Assembly: GCA_028277865.1 (NCBI GenBank)
Contig: JANQFM010000223.1
Location: 1 to 17,489 of the forward strand
Source: Acidobacteriota bacterium
GTDB lineage: Bacteria; Acidobacteriota; UBA6911; RPQK01; DATIPO01
DNA length: 17,489 bases
Reading direction: 5' to 3'
Position 1 is the stretch's first letter, and every line of letters starts with the position of its first letter. The position numbers and the translations under genes are program-made. Shown one piece after another: positions 6,917-13,837 of the stretch. The notes below the pieces were generated by a model. That model saw nothing but the letters and a program-made list of their open reading frames with translations, did no database searches and was not told the origin of the DNA.

Positions 6917-6944
6917 GGAACACGGAACAGGGAACACGGAACAA
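6917..6944. repeat. GGAACACGGAACAG tandem duplication
   Basis: Two adjacent 14-base copies (6917-6930 and 6931-6944, 13/14 identical), each itself built from GGAACA-like halves. They sit in the 191-base gap between the membrane-protein gene and hrcA. That gap otherwise shows only the candidate hrcA promoter. Confidence 0.85.
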
Positions 6945-6993
6945 GTAAGAGAGCCAGAAAATACCTTGCCACACCCGCCGCATCCCCGCTGCC

Positions 6994-7623
6994 TCAATCG
7001 ATTTGGATGGGAGGCGGAGGCGGCGTGGAGGAGGGGCTTGGGACTGCGATAGTGTCGAAGGCGTTCAAGTAGGCGGCTGTGAGGGCCAAAGAGGTCAGCG
7101 GCAGCGAGACGATCAGGCCAACTACAACAAACATGAAACCCAGCAAGTTCAGCAAGCAGAGCAGCAGCAATAACAGGGTGTAGCCGAAATAGTCCTGGGC
7201 CGCCACCTTGCGGCTGGACTCCATGGCCTGCCACAAGTCTTTGTCTTCGTCCACGATGAAGTGGAAAGTCAGCAAGTACATGGCAAAGATGACCAGGCCG
7301 GGAACGATCAAGAAGATCAGCCCCACAAATCCGAAGAAGCCGATCAGCACAGATGCCAGGAAAGCCCATACGAAGTAGCGGAAACCCTCGAAAAAATCCC
7401 CCAGCTCAGCCTTGCCGCCGCGCGCCTTGCGCAGGGACGCCAAAGCCAGCCCCGCCAAAACAGGGCCGACTAAAAAGGCGTTTCCCACAGACAGGAGCAA
7501 CAATGCGAAAAAGCCAATGGCGATCTGGGTGGGCCACTCTTCAGTGAACCACTCCCACCCCTGTGAAAACCAAAGGCCGATTTCTGCTCGCCGAGGCCGG
7601 GGTTCTGTGGCAGCTTCGCTCAT
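6994..7623 (-). CDS. polytopic membrane protein, function unknown
   Basis: A 209-aa inner-membrane protein with about five to six hydrophobic stretches (roughly 32-62, 82-120, 146-190). The pattern FHFIVDEDKDLWQAMESSRKVAAQDYFGY, followed by a Leu-rich helix and GLIVSLPLTSLALTAAY, resembles the DUF975/YciC-like family of small membrane proteins, where an amphipathic helix after an acidic VDED motif precedes the last membrane pair. No catalytic residues are obvious. The tail is Pro/Ser-rich (PSPSSTPPPPPIQID) with five consecutive prolines, a sequence expected to need EF-P for translation. Start ATG 7623 follows AGGAAGGGGAG. It lies 124 bases downstream of pdxA on the same strand. Family placement is tentative. 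Confidence 0.7.
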   Translation of the reverse strand: MSEAATEPRPRRAEIGLWFSQGWEWFTEEWPTQIAIGFFALLLLSVGNAFLVGPVLAGLALASLRKARGGKAELGDFFEGFRYFVWAFLASVLIGFFGFVGLIFLIVPGLVIFAMYLLTFHFIVDEDKDLWQAMESSRKVAAQDYFGYTLLLLLLCLLNLLGFMFVVVGLIVSLPLTSLALTAAYLNAFDTIAVPSPSSTPPPPPIQID

Positions 7624-7747
7624 CTCCCCTTCCTACGCGATCCCCACATTGGATGTTCCCTGGCTTGGAGCTGCTCGAAGCGGTCGGATATCGGCTGAAT
7701 GCACCCTGATCGCGATGTGCCCTCCCTCCCTCTCTGCCGGACTCCGG

Positions 7748-8740
7748 TCACCGGCCTCCCGTCTCCGGCCCTGCTTGTTCGATGGGTAGCAATCGCAGCC
7801 CCCATTGGATGGCCGCCAGCATGCTGCCCGAATCGGCACGTCCGCTACCGGCGATGTCGAAGGCGGTGCCGTGGTCCGGCGAGGTCCGCACGATGGGCAG
7901 CCCCAAGGAAACATTGACGGCCTTGTCGAAGGCCAGCAGCTTGAGCGGTATCAAGCCCTGGTCGTGATAAAGCGCCACCACGCCGTCGAATTCTCCCTTG
8001 GCCGCCCGGTGGAACAGGGTATCAGCCGGAAATGGCCCTTGCACCGCCCCCTTGCCTAGAAGACGGTTCAATTCGGTGATCGAAGGGATGACAATGCGCT
8101 CCTCTTCGTCGCCGAACAGCCCTTCTTCAGACGCATGAGGATTGAGTCCGCACATGGCAATACGGGGTTCTCGTGTGCCCAGGCGCTGCAAGGTTTGGTG
8201 AAAGAGGACGGTACGGCGCGTCAGTTCAGGCGCATTGAGCTGATCAGCCACTTCGCGCAAAGGGATGTGGACGGTGGCCAGGACGATGTGCATCTGATCG
8301 GACAAGAAGGCCATCACGGGACGATGCCCGGGGAAGAAGGAAGCGATGAATTCGGTCTGCCCGGCGGGGAACCCCCCTGCCAGATGCGCAGCCTGCTTGT
8401 TGATCGGAGCGGTGATCAGCAAAGGGATCCGATGATCTCGGCAATATTCAGCGGCTTTTTTCAGGCTTTGGACGGCGAAGCGCCCGGCTCGTGCCGAAAG
8501 GGTCCCCCAGCTGGGCGGGTAGGGAGATTCGGCACTGGGGATGATCGTGCAGTCCCGCAGGACTCCGGAAAGACCCAAATCGCCTGCCAACTGCTGCAGG
8601 AAGTCTGCGTCCCCGAAGATGAAGGGACGAATCCGGAGGTCGCTGACACCGCTTGCCAGCGCTTTGAGCAGCACCTCGGCCCCAATCCCATGAGGGTCGC
8701 CCATGGAAAAGGCTACCTTGGTCTTCTTGTCAGCCCTCAT
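7748..8740 (-). CDS. pdxA: 4-hydroxythreonine-4-phosphate dehydrogenase
   Basis: PdxA (330 aa) oxidises 4-phosphohydroxy-L-threonine with NAD(P)+ in the DXP-dependent route to pyridoxal phosphate. The N-terminal MGDPHGIGAEV motif is present. The divalent-metal histidines are H158 (ATVHIPL), H202 (NPHA) and H259 (LYHDQG). K267, N276 and R285 (VNVSLGLPIVRTSPDHGTAFDIAG) match E. coli K274, N283 and R292. E. coli H136 in the GHTEF motif is replaced here by Q128 (AGQTEF), while the neighbouring Thr is kept. The gene begins inside the ATGA overlap with the hfq-like gene, so the two are translationally coupled. The stop codon lies within an 11-base palindrome (7744-7754). Confidence 0.94.
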   Translation of the reverse strand: MRADKKTKVAFSMGDPHGIGAEVLLKALASGVSDLRIRPFIFGDADFLQQLAGDLGLSGVLRDCTIIPSAESPYPPSWGTLSARAGRFAVQSLKKAAEYCRDHRIPLLITAPINKQAAHLAGGFPAGQTEFIASFFPGHRPVMAFLSDQMHIVLATVHIPLREVADQLNAPELTRRTVLFHQTLQRLGTREPRIAMCGLNPHASEEGLFGDEEERIVIPSITELNRLLGKGAVQGPFPADTLFHRAAKGEFDGVVALYHDQGLIPLKLLAFDKAVNVSLGLPIVRTSPDHGTAFDIAGSGRADSGSMLAAIQWGLRLLPIEQAGPETGGR

Positions 8741-9081
8741 CTACGCTCGACATTAGACGGGAAATACTCGCCTTGGTGAGGTACGTCCTCTTGCTTGCAG
8801 ATGTACTTGATGGCGTGCTTGGGGACAAGCAGATTGGGCTCTCGCTCGCGATTGACCTTGATGCAATGCTTGTCGTACCACTCGATGACGCCGCGCAATT
8901 CCTCGCCATCCATCAGCGTGACCACCATCGGGGTCTTGGCAGTCATTTGCTTCAGGTAGTAGTACTGCTCGGCGTTGGTCTGGTCGGGCGGAACCCGTTT
9001 CTTCTGAGCGCTGGCGTACTTGGCCGACGTTTGTTCCCGAAGATTCGACAATGAAGGGCGTATCAATTTCCGATTGGCCAT
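8737..9081 (-). CDS. Hfq-like (Sm-fold) RNA-binding protein with N-terminal extension
   Basis: A 114-aa protein whose centre matches the Hfq/Sm fold. MVVTLMDGEELRGVIEWYDKHCIKVNR (residues 52-78) corresponds to Sm1 ([27 protein letters not shown] in E. coli). VPKHAIKYI (86-94) corresponds to Sm2 (VYKHAISTV), with K88/H89 equivalent to E. coli K56/H57, which line the central RNA pore. About 35-40 extra basic residues precede the fold, so the protein is longer at the N-terminus than classical Hfq, and the C-terminal tail is about 20 residues. ATG 9081 is the first ATG; an in-frame TTG upstream is less likely. The ribosome binding site is weak. It overlaps pdxA by ATGA. The fold is well supported; whether it hexamerises and works with small RNAs is inferred. 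Confidence 0.8.
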   Translation of the reverse strand: MANRKLIRPSLSNLREQTSAKYASAQKKRVPPDQTNAEQYYYLKQMTAKTPMVVTLMDGEELRGVIEWYDKHCIKVNREREPNLLVPKHAIKYICKQEDVPHQGEYFPSNVERR

Positions 9082-9099
9082 ATTTTCTGAAAAACCTCG

Positions 9100-9128
9100 A
9101 TCAAATTCAAATCCTGCTGATTGGTCAA
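9100..9128 (-). promoter_or_regulatory. candidate promoter of the hfq-like/pdxA operon
   Basis: Minus strand TTGACC (9128-9123), 17-base spacer, TTTGAT (9105-9100), ending 19 bases before the ATG at 9081. The -35 is 5/6 and the -10 is 4/6 to consensus. The implied 5' leader is only about a dozen bases. Confidence 0.35.
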
Positions 9129-9191
9129 CTTGAGTACTGGAAACGCTATGTGGACCCAACTGGCAGACAGCCTACCATCCTCTGAGGAGCT

Positions 9192-9220
9192 TTGACAAGG
9201 GCAAAGAGCCCGGCTAGACT
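9192..9220 (+). promoter_or_regulatory. candidate promoter of the TPR gene
   Basis: A perfect TTGACA (9192-9197), 17-base spacer and TAGACT (9215-9220, 4/6) point to transcription starting at about 9227. The ATG is at 9229, so the message would be leaderless or nearly so. No usable Shine-Dalgarno is present at normal spacing. Confidence 0.45.
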
Positions 9221-9228
9221 GACAAGGT

Positions 9229-9639
9229 ATGCCACGCCGTATTTGCAGCCTCGGGCTGGCTTTGGCCTTCTTTTCCTCCCTGCTGGCTCAGGACAGGCCG
9301 CAAAAGAAGAAGCCGGTCCTCATTCGCGACGACAAACCGCCTGTCAGCGAAGAGCTGGAGCTCGTTTTGGACCCGCGCCAAGCCGAGGAATCCGTCGAGG
9401 TCGGGGACTTTTACATGCGCAGAAAGAACTTCCCGGCCGCCGAGAGCCGCTTCCGTCAGGCGATCCGCTCTCAGCCCACCTGGCCCACCCCTTACGAAAG
9501 GCTGATCAAAGCCCTGCAGAAGCAAAAGGAATTCCAAAAAGCACTCGACACCTGCGATCTCTTCCTGCTCACCAACCCCGATTCAGACCGGGCCGGACAT
9601 TTCAAGAAACTGGCTGAACAAATCCGGAAAAAGCTTTGA
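9229..9639 (+). CDS. secreted TPR-repeat protein
   Basis: A 136-aa protein with a short signal peptide (MPRRICSLGLALAFFSSLLAQ, probable cleavage near residue 20), a Lys/Glu-rich linker, and about two tetratricopeptide repeats: VGDFYMRRKNFPAAESRFRQAIRSQPTW (58-85) and PYERLIKALQKQKEFQKALDTCDLFLLTNP (about 88-117). TPR proteins act as binding scaffolds; partners cannot be deduced. The size and layout suggest a periplasmic scaffold, distantly BamD-like in architecture, but there is no lipobox Cys, so it is not an obvious lipoprotein. It is a single gene, divergent from the hfq-like gene and convergent with the RicT-like gene. Confidence 0.75.
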   Translation: MPRRICSLGLALAFFSSLLAQDRPQKKKPVLIRDDKPPVSEELELVLDPRQAEESVEVGDFYMRRKNFPAAESRFRQAIRSQPTWPTPYERLIKALQKQKEFQKALDTCDLFLLTNPDSDRAGHFKKLAEQIRKKL

Positions 9640-9660
9640 GGAAGGATTGATCAGTTGCCA

Positions 9661-9751
9661 GTTGTCAGTTCAGAAGGGGAATCCCTAGATTGTCCGCGGT
9701 TCGCGGTATGGAAGGGATCTTCTGCTTCTGGTCTCCTTTTGAACTGACAAC
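9661..9751. repeat. 91-nt imperfect palindrome with TTGTCAG ends
   Basis: The outer arms (9661-9680 and 9732-9751) match at 18 of 20 positions, both ending GTTGTCAGTTCA when read inward. Nested inside are ATCCC/GGGAT (9681-9685 and 9714-9718) and a perfect CCGCG-GTT-CGCGG hairpin (9694-9706). It lies in the 115-base gap between convergent genes and could fold on either transcript. Shares the TTGTCAG core with the array at 5613-5686. Confidence 0.8.
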
Positions 9752-9754
9752 CGA

Positions 9755-10411
9755 CTACCTCCTGCACTTCCTTTTTTCTTCGGCCTCGAAATTGAGGCAG
9801 CATTTGAGGCGGCCGCACATGCCGGAAAGGCGGGTGGGGTTGATGGCCAAGTCCTGGGCTTTGGCGGTGCGCACGCTGACCGAGTGGAGCTCTTTGAGAA
9901 ATCTGGCCGAGCAGTTCTCGCCAATTCCGCAGCTGCCGACGGCACCCAGCAAACGAGCCTCGTCGCGAGCGCCGATCTGGCGCATTTCAATACGCGTACG
10001 AAGCTCTCTGGCCAGATCCTTGACAAGCTCCCTGAAATCGATCCGCCCGTCGGCCGTGAAGTAGAAGATGACGCGGCTGCCATCGAAGATGTACTCCACT
10101 CGGGAGAGCTTCATGGGCAGCTTGCGCACCTTGATCCGCTTGCGGCAAAAGCGGAATGCGTACTCCTCACGGTCTTTCTTCTTTTCGTATAGGTACAGGT
10201 CGCGGTCGGTGGCCTTGCGCAAGGCCTTGTGCAGTTTGTGATGGCCGGGACCCTGGTTTTCAGCGCTGTGCCAATCGGTGACGATCCCCAACTCCACCCC
10301 GCGGCCGGTGGCCACCACGCAGCGGTCTCCGATGCGCAGCTTCAAATCGGAGGCCAGATAATCAGAGCGGCTGCGGATGACTTCAGACTTGACTGTAACG
10401 ATCTGCAGCAT
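9755..10411 (-). CDS. PSP1/RicT-type protein, short C-terminus
   Basis: A 218-aa protein of the PSP1 family, whose B. subtilis member RicT (YaaT) binds Fe-S clusters with RicA/RicF and promotes RNA maturation by RNase Y. The family core is clear: IFYFTADGRIDFRELVKDLARELRTRIEMRQIGARDEA, then GSCGIGENCSARFL and SGMCGRLKCCLNFE. Cysteines C161, C167, C199, C204 and C205 are in the conserved positions. The protein stops 10 residues after the CCLNFE motif, whereas RicT proteins usually continue for about 50 residues. The stop is 3 bases from the palindrome. It overlaps holB by 29 bases. Fold assignment is strong; its role here, outside Firmicutes, is uncertain. Confidence 0.82.
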   Translation of the reverse strand: MLQIVTVKSEVIRSRSDYLASDLKLRIGDRCVVATGRGVELGIVTDWHSAENQGPGHHKLHKALRKATDRDLYLYEKKKDREEYAFRFCRKRIKVRKLPMKLSRVEYIFDGSRVIFYFTADGRIDFRELVKDLARELRTRIEMRQIGARDEARLLGAVGSCGIGENCSARFLKELHSVSVRTAKAQDLAINPTRLSGMCGRLKCCLNFEAEEKRKCRR

Positions 10412-11408
10412 GAAGTCCCATCTCTGAGCCGGGTCGGCATTGCAGCCACAGGGTTTCGAAACACATCAGCGGGCTGACATACCGGTCCACATCCTTTTGC
10501 GCTTCGGCAACATGGTAAAGAAAACGGCTGAGCCAGTCCAACTCGACCTCTTGGGCCAGCTCTTGAAGATCAGCCAGGCGGTCCTGATTGGCCACCCGTC
10601 CATCGGTACCCACTTGGAGGAAATAAAGATCCTGGGCCAGAACCTGCAACTGCTTGAGCAATAGCCTCACCCGAGCCCTTTTTTTCAAGTCGGAGCGCAT
10701 CGGCTCTATTTCGCAGGCCTGGTACAGCTTGAGGAAAGAGGAGTGCTTCCGCCAGTCAGCCAGCAATCCGAAAACGCGATCGCGGTCGGCGACAGCCTGA
10801 TCCAAATCAAGCGATAGCGCCTTGCCCAGGCTTCCCTCGGCGAACGAAGCCCGGCGCTCGGCCTCCTCTTCGTATCCTTGGCGGTTGAGGGCATCAATGA
10901 TCTGGTTGTGGGTCAAGGGGCGGAAACGGAAGGTTTGGCAACGCGAGCGTATGGTGGCCAGCAAGCGCTGCGGCGCTGAGCAGACCAGGATCAAGCGGCT
11001 GGTCTCAGGCGGCTCTTCAAGCGTTTTGAGGATGGAGTTTGCCGCAGCTTCGTTCATCTTTTCGGCCTCGTCGATGATGAAAAAGCGCAGTTTCCCCTCG
11101 AAGGGACGATACTGCGCCTCACGGCTCATCTCCCTCATGGCTTCGATCTTGATGCTGTCCGAAGCGCCTTCCGGCTGATAAAGCCGAATGTCGGGATGGT
11201 TGCCGCCCTGTGCCTTGAAACAGGAAGGGCAGCGCCCGCACAGGTCATTGCCGCAGGGAGCCTTGCAGTTGGCCCAAGCCGCCAGCAGCAAAGCCGATGT
11301 CTTTTTCCCGATCCCCTCAGGGCCGGCAAAAACCGATGCCTGAGGCAATCTGCCTCTGCGCAGCAGGCTCAGCACAGCCTCGTTCCCCAACAGATCCTCA
11401 AAGTTCAT
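10383..11408 (-). CDS. holB: DNA polymerase III subunit delta-prime
   Basis: A 341-aa clamp-loader AAA+ subunit. The start MNFEDLLGNEAVLSLLRRGRLPQASVFAGP is typical. It has a Walker A-like GPEGIGKKT (29-37); a zinc module with C48, C57, C60 and C63 (CGRCPSC) plus C52; the Walker B-like FIIDEAEKM (110-118); SILKTLEEPP (125-134); and the SRC motif TIRSRCQTFRF (152-162), where the arginine contacts a neighbouring subunit's ATP site. ATG 11408 is the natural start; a longer in-frame reading runs into metG and the repeat. It sits between metG upstream and the RicT-like gene downstream, both on the same strand. A dnaX gamma/tau assignment is less likely given the length and lack of the extra domains. 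Confidence 0.88.
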   Translation of the reverse strand: MNFEDLLGNEAVLSLLRRGRLPQASVFAGPEGIGKKTSALLLAAWANCKAPCGNDLCGRCPSCFKAQGGNHPDIRLYQPEGASDSIKIEAMREMSREAQYRPFEGKLRFFIIDEAEKMNEAAANSILKTLEEPPETSRLILVCSAPQRLLATIRSRCQTFRFRPLTHNQIIDALNRQGYEEEAERRASFAEGSLGKALSLDLDQAVADRDRVFGLLADWRKHSSFLKLYQACEIEPMRSDLKKRARVRLLLKQLQVLAQDLYFLQVGTDGRVANQDRLADLQELAQEVELDWLSRFLYHVAEAQKDVDRYVSPLMCFETLWLQCRPGSEMGLHAADRYSQV

Positions 11409-11418
11409 GAGATTTTTA

Positions 11419-11450
11419 CACGCAAAGGCGCAGAGACGCGGAGAGGCAGA
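11419..11450 (-). repeat. dispersed CGCAGAG element upstream of holB
   Basis: Plus strand reads CACGCAAAGGCGCAGAGACG followed by CGGAGAGGCAGA; on the holB strand it is the pyrimidine-rich arm just before the start codon. It lies in the 103-base gap between metG and holB and belongs to the purine-rich family listed at the other boundaries. Confidence 0.7.
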
Positions 11451-11511
11451 TGAGAGATTCCATTCCCCTCTTCCGATCCCTGCTTCCTGGCACCAGTTTC
11501 CTGGCGCCTGC

Positions 11512-13584
11512 CTACCCCACTGTGCTGCCCGGCGAAGGCTCGGCGTCCACGCCCAGCAGCAGCACGTCCTCTCCGTCGTCTGCGGCCAGCAGCATTCCCT
11601 GACTGAGGCCGAAGCGCATCTTGCGCGGCTTGAGGTTGGCCACCACGATGATCCGGCGACCTTCCAGCTGCTCGGGCCGGTAGTGCTTCTTGATCCCTGC
11701 AAAGATAGTGCGGGGATCGGATTCGCCCACGTCGATGGTCAATTTCAGCAGCTTGTCGGCGCCCTCGACCGACTGCGCCTTGAGCACCTGCGCCACCCTC
11801 AAGTCGATCTTCAGGAAATCATCAATGGATATCTCCTCTCTGAGGGGCGGATGCAGCTCTTTTGAGGCCGCCTGGGGCGCTGCTGCCTCATGGCGGCTTT
11901 CCAAGACCATGGCCTTCACCGAATCGGGGTCCACGCGGGGAATCAAGGTCTCGAATTGCCCGATGGTGCGTTGTGCCAGATCGAAGCGGATGTCCTGCCA
12001 GCTCAGGGAATCCACTGCCAGGGACTTTTCGACACGGGCGCAATAATTGGGGGCCACCGGCTTGATAAAAGCCGTCAGCACCTTGACGTAGTTTGCGCCC
12101 ACCGTACAGATGGCCCGCGCCCGCTCAGGATCCTGGCGGATGACCTTCCAAGGTTCCTGATCCTGAAAGTACTTGTTGGCTTCCAGCGCCAGCTCGTTGA
12201 TGAGGCGCATGGCCTGGGCGGAGTCGAAACCGGCGTAGGCCTTTTCGATGGCGGGCTTGAAGTATTCCCGGATGCGTTGGCCGATTGCCTGGGCTTCGGC
12301 AGGCAAGGCGCCCAGCCGGCTTTCCAGGCGCTTGTTCAGGAACTGGATGACGCGGCTGGCAAAGTTGGCCTGGTTGTTGACGAATTCGGAGTTGACCCTC
12401 TCCACCAGTTCGGACTTTGAAGCATCCAAAGATCCAGGGTCTTCCGGGTCTTCCCAGGATCCGATGTTCAGGTCCAGGTCGTCCGGCTCTGGACGCGTCT
12501 TGCTGGCATAAAAGTAGCGCAGGTACTCGGGATCCAGGTGCTTCAGGAAGGTGGAAGCATTGATGAAGGTGCCCCGGCTCTTGCTCATCTTTTGGCCGTT
12601 GACGGTTAAAAACCCGTGCACCTGGACGCGGTGAGGCGTGTTGTAGCCGGCCGTCTTGAGCATGGAGGGCCAGAAGAGGCAGTGGAAATAGACGATGTCC
12701 TTGCCGATGACGTGGACCACCTTGCAGGCCGGATCCTTCCAGAAATCGTCGCTGCTGCGCCCCGACTCGCGGCAGTATTTTTCGGTGGCGCCGATGTAGC
12801 CCACCGGCGCATCCACCCAGACATAGAAGTACTTGTCTTTCTCGTCCGGGATGGGGAATCCGAAGTAGGGAGCGTCGCGGCTGATGTCCCAGTCGCGCAG
12901 CCCGGCGGCCAGCCATTCATTGACGAACTGCAGGGTGGACTCCGGCATGCGGCGCTCTCGGACCCACTCTTGCAGAAATGGCTGAGTGGCCGAAAGCTTG
13001 TAGAAAATGTGGCTGGACTTGCGGACCTCCAGGCTGCCTCCGCTGATGGCTGACCGGGCGTCGATCAGGTCGGTGGGACGATAAGTGGAGTTGCACACCT
13101 CGCAGGAATCGCCGTACTGATCGGGCGACTTGCACTTGGGGCAGGTTCCCCGGATCCATCGGTCGGGCAGAAAGCGCTTGTCCTCTGGCGAGTAAAAACC
13201 CTCCACCTCCTTTTTGTAGATCAGCCCTTTGTCACGGGCCGCCTGGTAAATGGCGTTCAGATGCCGACGCGTCTCTTCGGAATGGGTGGTGTGAAACATG
13301 TCCAGGCTGATTTGAAAGCCCTTCAGGTCGCGGACATGGGCCTTTTGGAAGCTGCCGGCAATCTCTTCAGGTGCGATACCCAGCTCAACCGCCTTGAGTT
13401 CGATGGGAGTGCCATGGGCGTCCGAAGCGCACACATAGGCGACCTCATGCCCTTTCATGCGCTGGAAGCGGGCGAAGATGTCGGTCATGACAGCTTCAAC
13501 CAGGTAACCCAGGTGGATGTCCCCGTTGGCATAGGGGAGTGCGCTGGTGATCAGGTACCTCTGTCGGGCGCTCGACTCAGGCAT
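11512..13584 (-). CDS. metG: methionyl-tRNA synthetase
   Basis: A class I aminoacyl-tRNA synthetase (690 aa) that charges tRNA-Met. The HIGH-type motif is HLGY (24-27) in PYANGDIHLGYL; KMSKS is at 332-336. The zinc knuckle has C148/C151 (CPKC) and C161/C164 (CEVC), the MetG1 type. The anticodon-binding alpha-helical domain follows, and the C-terminus carries an EMAP/Trbp111-type tRNA-binding domain (DDFLKIDLRVAQVL through RKMRFGLSQGMLLAA) that mediates dimerisation. A Pro/Asp/Glu-rich insertion of about 16 residues (376-391) sits between LDLNIGSW and LVERVNSEF. ATG 13584 follows AGGGAG at 9 bases. It is transcribed towards holB. Confidence 0.95.
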   Translation of the reverse strand: MPESSARQRYLITSALPYANGDIHLGYLVEAVMTDIFARFQRMKGHEVAYVCASDAHGTPIELKAVELGIAPEEIAGSFQKAHVRDLKGFQISLDMFHTTHSEETRRHLNAIYQAARDKGLIYKKEVEGFYSPEDKRFLPDRWIRGTCPKCKSPDQYGDSCEVCNSTYRPTDLIDARSAISGGSLEVRKSSHIFYKLSATQPFLQEWVRERRMPESTLQFVNEWLAAGLRDWDISRDAPYFGFPIPDEKDKYFYVWVDAPVGYIGATEKYCRESGRSSDDFWKDPACKVVHVIGKDIVYFHCLFWPSMLKTAGYNTPHRVQVHGFLTVNGQKMSKSRGTFINASTFLKHLDPEYLRYFYASKTRPEPDDLDLNIGSWEDPEDPGSLDASKSELVERVNSEFVNNQANFASRVIQFLNKRLESRLGALPAEAQAIGQRIREYFKPAIEKAYAGFDSAQAMRLINELALEANKYFQDQEPWKVIRQDPERARAICTVGANYVKVLTAFIKPVAPNYCARVEKSLAVDSLSWQDIRFDLAQRTIGQFETLIPRVDPDSVKAMVLESRHEAAAPQAASKELHPPLREEISIDDFLKIDLRVAQVLKAQSVEGADKLLKLTIDVGESDPRTIFAGIKKHYRPEQLEGRRIIVVANLKPRKMRFGLSQGMLLAADDGEDVLLLGVDAEPSPGSTVG

Positions 13585-13640
13585 TGGTCCGACTCCCTGT
13601 GGAAGGATCAAAGCCTGGAGTATACACAAGTCTGGGAGGT

Positions 13641-13755
13641 TTCACGCCGAGACGCAGACAGAGTCAGCAAATGAGTGAACCGGAAGGCGTAGGTTTCGAA
13701 TCCGTTTCCGTCCCCTCACCTCCTCCACCCCCGCATCTTCGCGCCTCTGCGTGAG
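13641..13755. repeat. paired CGCAGAG/CTCTGCG arms between metG and paaA
   Basis: A purine arm TTCACGCCGAGACGCAGACA (13641-13660) faces a pyrimidine arm CTTCGCGCCTCTGCGTGAG (about 13737-13755). Read inward both begin [T/C]TCACGC, so the element is an imperfect inverted repeat with about 75 bases between the arms. It fills the divergent metG/paaA gap. Confidence 0.55.
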
Positions 13756-13787
13756 TCCCCTTGCTCTCTTTTTTTCCCGGAAGCCCT

Positions 13788-13833
13788 TTGGACCGCCATT
13801 ACAGATATGATCTAATACCCGACACAAAAGGAA
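13788..13833 (+). promoter_or_regulatory. candidate paa promoter and ribosome binding site
   Basis: TTGGAC (13788-13793), 17-base spacer, TCTAAT (13811-13816, 5/6 to the -10 consensus), then AGGA (13829-13832) 5 bases before the paaA ATG. The -35 is poor, which would fit a promoter needing activation. An AGAT-ATG-ATCT dyad overlaps the -10; it is too short to assign to PaaR. Confidence 0.4.
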
Positions 13834-13837
13834 GACC

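Noticed and set aside
7744..7754. CCGGT-C-ACCGG palindrome across the pdxA stop as a terminator
   Set aside because: Arms are only 5 bp with a one-base loop, too tight to form a hairpin, and no T-run follows.
13801..13816. PaaR operator
   Set aside because: Only a 4-bp dyad is present; too little to support a named regulator site.
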